Positions 8,300 through 12,154 of a DNA stretch of 12,154 nt are shown here, piece after piece. How positions within the stretch are numbered: the first letter of the stretch is position 1; each line of letters starts with the position of its first letter. Origin of the DNA: Actinomycetota bacterium (lineage in GTDB: Bacteria; Actinomycetota; UBA4738; HRBIN12); the NCBI GenBank assembly GCA_005883885.1, contig VAYF01000116.1:1-12154 (forward strand), given 5' to 3'. The translations under genes and the position numbers were made by a program. The notes under the pieces are model-generated. The model searched no databases, was not told the origin of the DNA, and saw only the letters and a program-made list of their open reading frames with translations.

Positions 8300-8312
8300 A
8301 CGGCGCGGTTCA
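8297..8312. terminator. Short inverted repeat between two convergent stop codons
   Basis: TGAAC (8297-8301) and GTTCA (8308-8312) form a 5-bp stem with a six-base loop. The korB stop TGA is the first three bases of the left arm and the stop of the opposite gene is the last three bases of the right arm. It could act weakly in both directions, but it lacks a T-tract and is short, so a role in termination is uncertain. Confidence 0.25.
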
Positions 8313-8489
8313 GCGACGGCGGCCGAGCCAGTAGGCGAGGCCGGCGCCCCCGCAGACGCCGAGGATCAGCCCGAGAGCCAGTCCGGCCGAGCTGTCGCCT
8401 CCGCCCGAGCCGATCGCGGCGCCCAGCGCCGCGCCGAGCACCAGCCAGACGGGCGTCGGCAGCAGTGACCCGCTCCGGCCCTCGCTCAT
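8310..8489 (-). CDS. Small two-helix glycine-rich membrane protein (59 aa)
   Basis: I do not recognise a family. The product is 59 residues: a short polar N-terminus (MSEGRSGS), a first hydrophobic segment at about 11-28 (WLVLGAALGAAIG), a Gly/Ser/Asp turn (GSGGGDSS, 27-34), a second hydrophobic segment at about 35-55 (GLALGLILGVCGG..LAYWLG) and a terminal RRR. Repeated small residues (GAALGAAIG) suggest tight helix packing. The positive C-terminus predicts both ends on the cytoplasmic side. The ATG at 8487-8489 lies 10 nt after the stop of the desulfurase-like gene, with a GGATGAG sequence 9 nt upstream. The frame is open further upstream, but starting there would overlap the end of that gene with low-complexity, non-membrane sequence. 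Probably co-transcribed with the two genes before it. Confidence 0.6.
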   Translation of the reverse strand: MSEGRSGSLLPTPVWLVLGAALGAAIGSGGGDSSAGLALGLILGVCGGAGLAYWLGRRR

Positions 8490-8497
8490 CGGCAATC

Positions 8498-8512
8498 GCT
8501 CATCCGATGAGC
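8498..8512. repeat. 15-bp near-perfect palindrome and flanking 9-bp direct repeat
   Basis: GCTCATC-C-GATGAGC is a perfect 7-bp inverted repeat around one base at the 3' end of the desulfurase-like gene. Its left arm belongs to a 9-bp direct repeat TCGCTCATC at 8482-8490 and 8496-8504 that brackets the start of the 59-aa gene. It may be a protein-binding site, a small RNA hairpin, or chance within coding sequence. Confidence 0.25.
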
Positions 8513-9696
8513 TCGTCGGGAGGGCGGAACCGCGCCAGGGCGTCGGTGGAGATCCGCTCGACCCGTTGCAGCCGTCGCACGAGGTCGGGGAGCGTCTGGA
8601 GGAACCGATCGACGTCATCCTCCGTCGTCGTCGGGCCGACGCTCACCCGGAACCCCCCCATGCCGGGGAGCCCGATCTGTTCGAGGACGGGCGAGGGATC
8701 CTCCGGACGGCCGCTGCGGGGCGAGCCGGCGCCGACGTGGAAGCCGCGGTCGTCCAGGGCCATCGCCAACGTCGCCGGGTCCAGCCCGTCGACCACGAAC
8801 GCGACCAGGTGCGGCGCCCGGTGCGTCGGGTGACCGAGCACCGTTGCTCCCGGAACCTCGGAGCCGATCCGTTCACGGATCGTTGCGGTGAGCGGCCACT
8901 GTCGGGCCGCCTCGTCGGCCATCGTCCCCGTTGCTGCCTCGAGCGCGGCAGCCATGCCGACGATGCCCGCCGTGTTCTCCATCCCCGAGCGCCGCTTCCG
9001 CTCCCGGTCATCGCCGCACGGGTAGGGAGAGATCCCGACACCGCGTCGCACGTAGAGCGCGCCGACACCCGGCGGACCACCGAACTTGTGCCCGGAGAGG
9101 GAGAGGAGATCGACACCCAGCGACGCCACGTCGACAGGCAGCCGGCCCACCGTCTGGCACGCGTCCGTGTGGAGGCTGACGCCGGCTTCCTTGGCGAGCC
9201 GGGCCGCCTCGGCCACCTGCTGCAACGTCCCGAGCTCGTGGTTGGCGTGCTGCAGGCTCGCCAGGAGGGTGCCGGGGCGGCGGACCTCGACCGCGAAGCG
9301 GTCGAGGTCCGCCCGCCCCGTCCGGTCCGTCGGGATCACCGCGATCTCGAACCCATCGGCGTCGAGCACGCTGCAGATCCCCCCCACGGCGGGGTGTTCG
9401 ACGGCGCTCACGACGATCCGGTTGCCCAGCTCGCGCCGCGCTCGTGCGGCCCCCCCGATCGCGAGGGCGACCGACTCGGTGCCGCCCGACGTGAAGACGA
9501 TCTCATCGGCCTGCGCTCCCACTTCCCGACCGATCGTCACCCGTGCGTCGTCGATGATCGCGCGAGCCGCGCGGGCCGGTCCGTGGATCGTCAGGGGGTC
9601 GCCGAATGCGCCGAGGGCCTCGACCACCGCAGCTCGAGCCTCCGGGCGCAGCGGCGTCGCCGATGCGGCGTCCAGGTAGACCTCCGCGTCTGTCAC
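8500..9696 (-). CDS. Cysteine desulfurase-like class V aminotransferase, catalytic Cys replaced
   Basis: A 398-residue fold-type I PLP enzyme of the NifS/IscS group, which normally removes sulfur from cysteine to give alanine and an enzyme persulfide. PLP residues are present: FTSGGTES (68-75), His101 in AVEHPAV, Asp178 in HTDACQTVG, and Schiff-base Lys204 in SLSGHKFGG. RSGMEN..GIVGMAAAL (236-252) matches the IscS RPGTEN region. The active-site loop, which reads SGSAC in IscS, is here AGSPR (323-327; VGAGSPRSGRPEDPSPVL): the persulfide cysteine position is Arg327, codon CGC, one transition from TGC. Activity as a desulfurase is therefore doubtful; it may be a related PLP lyase, a non-catalytic paralogue or a recently damaged copy. 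The start is a GTG six bases after a TACGCT box, leaderless style, 31 nt after the channel gene. No iscU/sufU or iscR neighbour is seen. Confidence 0.85.
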   Translation of the reverse strand: MTDAEVYLDAASATPLRPEARAAVVEALGAFGDPLTIHGPARAARAIIDDARVTIGREVGAQADEIVFTSGGTESVALAIGGAARARRELGNRIVVSAVEHPAVGGICSVLDADGFEIAVIPTDRTGRADLDRFAVEVRRPGTLLASLQHANHELGTLQQVAEAARLAKEAGVSLHTDACQTVGRLPVDVASLGVDLLSLSGHKFGGPPGVGALYVRRGVGISPYPCGDDRERKRRSGMENTAGIVGMAAALEAATGTMADEAARQWPLTATIRERIGSEVPGATVLGHPTHRAPHLVAFVVDGLDPATLAMALDDRGFHVGAGSPRSGRPEDPSPVLEQIGLPGMGGFRVSVGPTTTEDDVDRFLQTLPDLVRRLQRVERISTDALARFRPPDELIG

Positions 9697-9702
9697 GGAC
9701 AG

Positions 9703-9708
9703 AGCGTA
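9703..9708 (-). promoter_or_regulatory. Putative -10 box (TACGCT) for a leaderless desulfurase-like transcript
   Basis: On the minus strand TACGCT is followed by six bases and then GTG 9694-9696; no Shine-Dalgarno is properly placed. It sits in the 31-nt gap after the channel gene, so the desulfurase-like gene could have its own promoter in addition to read-through. No -35 match. Confidence 0.45.
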
Positions 9709-9727
9709 GCCCTCGCGCCACCGGGTC

Positions 9728-10411
9728 CTAGGGTGTCGCGGGGTCCCGTCCCTGGAGGTAGAGGGACCAGTAGGCGATGCCGGCGATGATCCCTCCGGCG
9801 ATCGGCCCGGCGATCCACACCCACCAATCGGTCCACGTCCCCGTCGCCACCGCCGGTCCGAACCAGCGAGCGGGGTTCATGGCCGCGCCCGTGAGCGGTC
9901 CGACGGCGAGGACGTCGATCGTGATCACGAGCCCGATCGTGAACCCCGCGGTCTTCGCGAACGGCCCTCGATCGTCGATCACGGTCGCGAAGACGGCCCA
10001 CACGAGGAAGAAGGTCGCGACCGCCTCGACCAAGATCGCCTTCCCGAGCATGTACCCCGACAGCACGCTCGGCGTGCCGCCGTTCACCGAGTCGAACGCC
10101 GGCGAGGGAGAGAAGTACTTCAGCAGGAAGGCGGCCGCGACCGCGCCGGCGACCTGCGCCACGATGTACACGGCGCTCCGCACGGTCGGCATCTTGCCGG
10201 TCACCCACAGGGCCGCTTGGATCGCGGGGTTGAAGACCGCACCCGAGATATGGACCATCAAGGACACCATGATGGCGATCGTCAGACCGTGGGCGAGCGC
10301 GATCGCCAGCTGATCGGTGTTGCCGGTAGCGATGATCGTCCCCGCCCCGAAGAAGATGAGCGCGAACGTCCCGACGAATTCAGCGACAGCTGCCTTGCCG
10401 ATGTCCTCCAT
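9728..10411 (-). CDS. MIP-family channel (aquaporin-like)
   Basis: A 227-residue membrane channel of the major intrinsic protein family with six predicted helices (about 9-28, 34-54, 79-98, 122-143, 153-171, 197-217). The two half-helices carry NPA at 61-63 (HISGAVFNPAI) and NPAR at 179-182 (LTGAAMNPARWFGP). The length suits an aquaporin and is shorter than typical GlpF glycerol facilitators. Aligning by spacing to E. coli AqpZ (Phe43, His174, Thr183, Arg189) gives His41, Val167, Ala176 and Arg182 for the aromatic/arginine filter. This resembles the His/Ile/Ala/Arg filter of plant TIP channels rather than AqpZ, so transport of ammonia, urea or hydrogen peroxide besides water is possible. The ATG 10409-10411 has GGAGG four bases upstream. 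It is divergent from the degenerate receiver gene and leads a cluster with the desulfurase-like gene; no glycerol kinase gene is adjacent. Confidence 0.9.
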   Translation of the reverse strand: MEDIGKAAVAEFVGTFALIFFGAGTIIATGNTDQLAIALAHGLTIAIMVSLMVHISGAVFNPAIQAALWVTGKMPTVRSAVYIVAQVAGAVAAAFLLKYFSPSPAFDSVNGGTPSVLSGYMLGKAILVEAVATFFLVWAVFATVIDDRGPFAKTAGFTIGLVITIDVLAVGPLTGAAMNPARWFGPAVATGTWTDWWVWIAGPIAGGIIAGIAYWSLYLQGRDPATP

Positions 10412-10447
10412 GCGCCCTCCCCGGGCCGCGTGCGCGGGCTCGGCCGA

Positions 10448-10453
10448 ACCGTA
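10448..10453 (-). promoter_or_regulatory. Putative -10 box of the channel gene (TACGGT)
   Basis: A TANNNT hexamer on the minus strand in the 81-nt divergent gap, 36 nt before the channel ATG, giving a leader of about 30 nt that contains the GGAGG ribosome binding site at 10416-10420. Pattern-based call with no -35 support. Confidence 0.35.
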
Positions 10454-10492
10454 GCGGAGGGTCCTGTGCGCGGCAAAGCGCCTGGAGGGCCC

Positions 10493-10915
10493 ATGGTAGC
10501 CTCCCGAACCGTGGACGTGCTGCTCGTGTCACCGGACCCTCGCTCACGGGAGCTGACCGCGCTCACGGTGCGCAGCATCGAACGACGACTCGGAGAAGCG
10601 CTGCGTTTCCGCGCCGCGGGCAACGGTGACCTGGGGATCAAGGCGGCCCTCCGCGAACGTCCGCAGGTGATCGTCGCCGACGAGATCGCCTCGCGCGCGG
10701 GCGCCTTCGCGCTGGCCAAGACGGTGCGTGATGACCGGGATCCGTTCACGGGGGTGATCGTGATCCTGCTCGAGCGTTCGCAGGATGCATGGCTCGCCCG
10801 GTGGTCGGGAGCCGACGCCTGGTTCGTGAAGCCTCCGGACCCGTTCGAGGTCGCTGATCGGTTGTGGGAACTGCTCGAGCACAGGGGCATGCTGCCCCAG
10901 GAGGAACGGGTGTGA
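10493..10915 (+). CDS. Degenerate response-regulator receiver (REC-like) protein
   Basis: A single-domain protein of 140 residues with the receiver fold pattern: beta-1 VDVLLVSPD (7-15), then a long helix, then PQVIVADE (57-64), VIVILLE (88-94), GADAWFVKPPDP (106-117) and a last helix (120-130). The central aspartate aligns with Asp63 and the conserved lysine with Lys113 (VKP). The Mg-binding acidic pair after beta-1, usually DD before the final D-P, is Ser13-Pro14, and the Thr/Ser switch after beta-4 is Leu. Phosphorylation by the usual mechanism is therefore doubtful; such pseudo-receivers usually act through protein contacts. There is no output domain. Start: ATG 10493 has GGAGG at 10484-10488, four bases upstream. 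GTG 10511, eight bases after a TAGCCT sequence, would be a leaderless alternative, giving VDVLLVSPD as N-terminus. The stop overlaps the next gene's start by four bases (GTGA), so they are translationally coupled. Confidence 0.75.
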   Translation: MVASRTVDVLLVSPDPRSRELTALTVRSIERRLGEALRFRAAGNGDLGIKAALRERPQVIVADEIASRAGAFALAKTVRDDRDPFTGVIVILLERSQDAWLARWSGADAWFVKPPDPFEVADRLWELLEHRGMLPQEERV

Positions 10916-11199
10916 GGATCAAGGGAACGTGCAAGCGCTGTGGACGAGAGTTCTTCGCGGATCAGGTCATCGCGAGTGGTGGACGGTGCCCCTGGGATGG
11001 ACAGCCGTTCACCGCCGATTACGCGCTGGTGTTGGTCGATGCGCTCAAGGCGGCGCAAGTGTTCGGAACCAGGTTGGAGCGAGCGCTCGAGGAGATCGCC
11101 GATATCCATCCGGCGTTCACGCTGGACCGCGACTCCGTGCTCGGCGCGCTCGACCGGAGCGTCGCTTCGCTGGAGCAGAACCTGGTTCGGCAGGGCTGA
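10912..11199 (+). CDS. Small zinc-ribbon-like protein of unknown function
   Basis: I do not recognise a named family. The 95-residue product begins with an incomplete zinc-ribbon pattern: Cys7-x2-Cys10 (CKRCGREFFADQ) and, 15 residues later, Cys26 in GGRCPWDG. The usual second knuckle CPxC is CPWD here, so the fourth ligand would have to be Asp29 or come from elsewhere, or metal may not be bound. Residues 34-94 look alpha-helical, amphipathic and acidic-basic (ALVLVDALKAAQ, RLERALEEIADI, ALDRSVASLEQNLV), suggesting a protein-interaction module. Start: GTG 10912 overlaps the TGA of the receiver gene, with GGAGGA at 10900-10905, six bases upstream. It is followed after 12 nt by a tiny membrane protein gene. 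Co-expression with the degenerate receiver is strongly implied by the overlap; a joint regulatory role is inference. Confidence 0.7.
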   Translation: MRIKGTCKRCGREFFADQVIASGGRCPWDGQPFTADYALVLVDALKAAQVFGTRLERALEEIADIHPAFTLDRDSVLGALDRSVASLEQNLVRQG

Positions 11200-11201
11200 T
11201 C

Positions 11202-11207
11202 AGGAGG
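11202..11207 (+). promoter_or_regulatory. Ribosome binding site (AGGAGG) of the 37-aa gene
   Basis: A consensus AGGAGG four bases before ATG 11212, in the 12-nt gap after the zinc-ribbon gene. It is the main reason for calling the very short frame that follows as a real gene. Confidence 0.7.
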
Positions 11208-11211
11208 CAGG

Positions 11212-11325
11212 ATGGGCTTCAACGCGATGCAGCCGGGGAGGGTCAAGCGAGGCGATCTTGTGTTCCTGATCGTCGCGCTGATCGTGATCGGCGCGATGGT
11301 GGAGAGGGCGTTCTTCGGTTCGTGA
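11212..11325 (+). CDS. 37-residue single-pass membrane protein
   Basis: A very short gene preceded by a perfect AGGAGG. The product has a basic N-terminal segment (PGRVKRGD, 8-15), one strongly hydrophobic helix at about 16-30 (LVFLIVALIVIGAMV) and a short tail (ERAFFGS). The basic N-terminal flank predicts that the N-terminus stays in the cytoplasm. I know of no family. Its TGA (11323-11325) overlaps the GTG start of the following broken gene by four bases (GTGA), the same coupling as between the receiver and zinc-ribbon genes. It could anchor a partner of the cluster at the membrane; this is inference from position and topology only. Confidence 0.6.
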   Translation: MGFNAMQPGRVKRGDLVFLIVALIVIGAMVERAFFGS

Positions 11326-11577
11326 CGGAAGATCCCGGCCTCGGATCGCAGCCGTGCTGCTATCTCACGACGACGGGTCGCGTCACGGGTCGGTCGCGTG
11401 CTCGAGATCGGGGACGTGAAGCGCTTGACGCAGGCGAGGGTGGTGCAGGCCGGCACGGATGAGGATGGGCTCGCCCGGCGGCTGCTGCTCGAGAAGTACG
11501 GCGGACCCGGCGAGAACCTCACGGGTTGGTCGCGCACGTCCTTGCCGGTCGCGATCGCGTGGCGTCCGGCCGCGTAG
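11322..11577 (+). pseudogene. Broken Ddn-like (F420/deazaflavin-dependent) nitroreductase gene
   Basis: Two pieces of one family lie in different frames. From GTG 11322 the first frame encodes about 25 residues, including CCYLTTTGRVTGRSR (13-27), the N-terminal signature of small Ddn/pfam-DUF385-type nitroreductases. From about 11395 the next frame (+1) encodes the C-terminal half: EIGDVKRLTQARVV, then DGLARRLLLEKYGG, then LTGWSRTSLPVAIAW, ending at TAG 11575-11577. The middle third, normally around 40 residues (IEIWF... through the RSDWVRNL...NPRV region), is missing. The total is about 85 codons against the 125-145 I expect for the family. An internal deletion plus frame change best explains this; an 8-bp direct repeat (GGTCGCGT, 11376-11383 and 11392-11399) lies at the junction. 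The intact enzyme would have used reduced F420 or a flavin. The GTG overlaps the stop of the 37-aa gene, so it was probably the last gene of this operon. A sequencing or assembly error remains possible. Confidence 0.75.
11376..11399 (+). repeat. 8-bp direct repeat at the deletion junction
   Basis: GGTCGCGT occurs at 11376-11383 and 11392-11399, bracketing the place where the Ddn-like frame breaks. Short repeats of this kind are commonly found at slippage deletions, but the repeat may also be chance in GC-rich DNA. Confidence 0.3.
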
Positions 11578-11595
11578 CCGGCGTGGTCATGCCGT

Positions 11596-11883
11596 TCAGG
11601 TTTCGTCGAAGCCGATCGAGAACATCCGTTCCAGGTCGTGTTTGGAGTACACCTGGAACGCGATCAAGGATTCGGTGCGCTCGACGCCCTCGATCCTTGC
11701 GATCCCGCCGGGTATGACCTTCGCCAGGTCGTCGTGCCCGGGCACCCGAACGATGGCGACGAGATCGAACTCGCCGGCGACCGAGTAGACCTCGGAGACG
11801 CCGTCCACATCGGCGATCGCCTCCGCCGCCCCCGCGATCTCGTCGACGTCACACTGGATCAGGACAACCGCATGGACGCTCAC
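11596..11883 (-). CDS. Stand-alone Lrp/AsnC ligand-binding (RAM) domain protein
   Basis: A 95-residue protein consisting only of the C-terminal regulation-of-amino-acid-metabolism domain of Lrp/AsnC regulators, without the DNA-binding helix-turn-helix. It shows the betaalphabetabetaalphabeta pattern: AVVLIQCD (5-12), a helix through about 25, VSEVYSVAGEFDLVAIVRV (29-47) with the Gly37/Asp40 effector-loop motif, a helix DDLAKVIPGGIARI (51-64), VERTESLIAFQVY (67-79) and a short tail. Such proteins oligomerise and bind amino acids or other small metabolites, and can pair with full-length Lrp proteins. Start: GTG 11881-11883 with AGGAGG at 11891-11896, seven bases upstream. The thiolase stop is 12 nt upstream, so the two are almost certainly one transcript; a role in sensing for that pathway is inference. 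It converges on the broken nitroreductase gene with an 18-nt gap. Confidence 0.88.
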   Translation of the reverse strand: MSVHAVVLIQCDVDEIAGAAEAIADVDGVSEVYSVAGEFDLVAIVRVPGHDDLAKVIPGGIARIEGVERTESLIAFQVYSKHDLERMFSIGFDET

Positions 11884-11890
11884 GGCACGG

Positions 11891-11896
11891 CCTCCT
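11891..11896 (-). promoter_or_regulatory. Ribosome binding site (AGGAGG) of the RAM-domain gene
   Basis: Minus-strand AGGAGG seven bases before GTG 11883. Its first base is the last base of the thiolase TGA stop, which fits termination-reinitiation coupling and fixes the GTG as start. Confidence 0.65.
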
Positions 11897-12154
11897 CACG
11901 GGCGTTCGAGGATGACGGCGAGCCCCTGCCCGCCGCTGATGCAGAGGGTCGCGAGCCCGAGAGACTTCCCCATCGTCCGGAGCTCGTACGCGAGTGCAAG
12001 GATGATCCGCGCGCCGCTCATGCCGATCGGGTGACCCAGGCTGATGCCCCCGCCGTTCGGGTTGAGACGATCGCGATCGAACTTGAGCTCGCGTTCACAC
12101 GCGATGACCTGCGCCGCGAACGCCTCGTTCATCTCGATCAGATCGAAGTCGGTG
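11896..12154 (-). CDS. Thiolase (acetyl-CoA C-acyltransferase), 3' end only
   Basis: The frame is open to the window edge, so the N-terminal four-fifths, including the first nucleophilic Cys, lie outside. The visible 86 residues are the thiolase C-terminal domain: DFDLIEMNEAFAAQV, then NPNGGGISLGHPIGMSGAR with the catalytic His (codon 12031-12033), then LCISGGQG with the proton-shuttling Cys (codon 11941-11943). Thiolases either cleave 3-ketoacyl-CoA in beta-oxidation or condense two acetyl-CoA; this fragment cannot distinguish the two. The serine in CISGGQG replaces the more usual glycine, a conservative change. An ATG at 12130-12132 is internal, within the IEMNEAF motif. The gene is followed after 12 nt by the RAM-domain gene on the same strand. 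Confidence 0.95.
   Translation of the reverse strand, partial: TDFDLIEMNEAFAAQVIACERELKFDRDRLNPNGGGISLGHPIGMSGARIILALAYELRTMGKSLGLATLCISGGQGLAVILERP

Noticed and set aside
8490..8618. Longer version of the small membrane protein (start at 8618)
   Set aside because: The added 43 residues are Ser/Pro-rich, antisense-frame-like sequence overlapping the end of the desulfurase-like gene; the ATG at 8489 gives a clean two-helix protein.
8566..9789. 407-codon open frame on the + strand opposite the desulfurase-like gene
   Set aside because: Antisense shadow with Arg-rich composition and no ribosome binding site; the minus strand has conserved PLP-enzyme motifs.
1..12154. CRISPR array, tRNA, insertion sequence or toxin-antitoxin pair
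   Set aside because: No regularly spaced repeats, cloverleaf-like segments, transposase motifs or recognisable toxin/antitoxin proteins were seen on either strand by eye.

Overview
This is a GC-rich (roughly two-thirds G+C by eye), gene-dense bacterial window that most resembles an uncultured member of the Actinomycetota. Four things point that way: a mycobacterial-type two-subunit KorA/KorB ferredoxin oxidoreductase, the relic of an F420/deazaflavin-type (Ddn-like) nitroreductase, TANNNT -10 boxes, and GTG starts lying six bases behind such boxes with no Shine-Dalgarno (leaderless-type genes). The phylum is inferred, not proven. I found no tRNA, rRNA, CRISPR array, insertion sequence or prophage gene.

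Layout: (1) 1-293 (+): 3' end of a DUF1003 membrane protein. (2) 278-3907 (-): full-length cobalamin-dependent methionine synthase MetH. (3) 3987-4487 (+): stand-alone cyclic-nucleotide-binding domain protein, converging on (4) 4484-5416 (-): an aldo/keto reductase. (5) 5512-8299 (+): korA-korB, a 2-oxoacid (probably 2-oxoglutarate):ferredoxin oxidoreductase. (6) 10411 down to 8310 (-): MIP-family channel, a cysteine-desulfurase-like PLP enzyme lacking the usual catalytic cysteine, and a 59-residue membrane protein. (7) 10493-11577 (+): a tight cluster of degenerate receiver domain protein, incomplete zinc-ribbon protein, 37-residue membrane protein, and an internally deleted, frameshifted Ddn-like gene. 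(8) 12154 down to 11596 (-): 3' end of a thiolase followed by a stand-alone Lrp/AsnC ligand-binding (RAM) domain protein.

The theme is central metabolism: one-carbon/methionine synthesis (MetH), ferredoxin-linked 2-oxoacid oxidation (KorAB) and acyl-CoA metabolism (thiolase), with small regulators between. Packing is extreme. Convergent pairs overlap or lie within 18 nt, same-strand genes overlap or lie within 31 nt, and only three divergent gaps (79, 76-95 and 81 nt) carry promoters. There is no stretch above 300 bases without a gene.

No obvious defence or mobile system is present. The items most worth a second look are the four-gene 10493-11577 cluster (degenerate receiver + CPWD zinc ribbon + mini membrane protein + broken flavin/F420 enzyme), the Cys-to-Arg change in the desulfurase-like protein, and the plant-TIP-like selectivity filter predicted for the channel.
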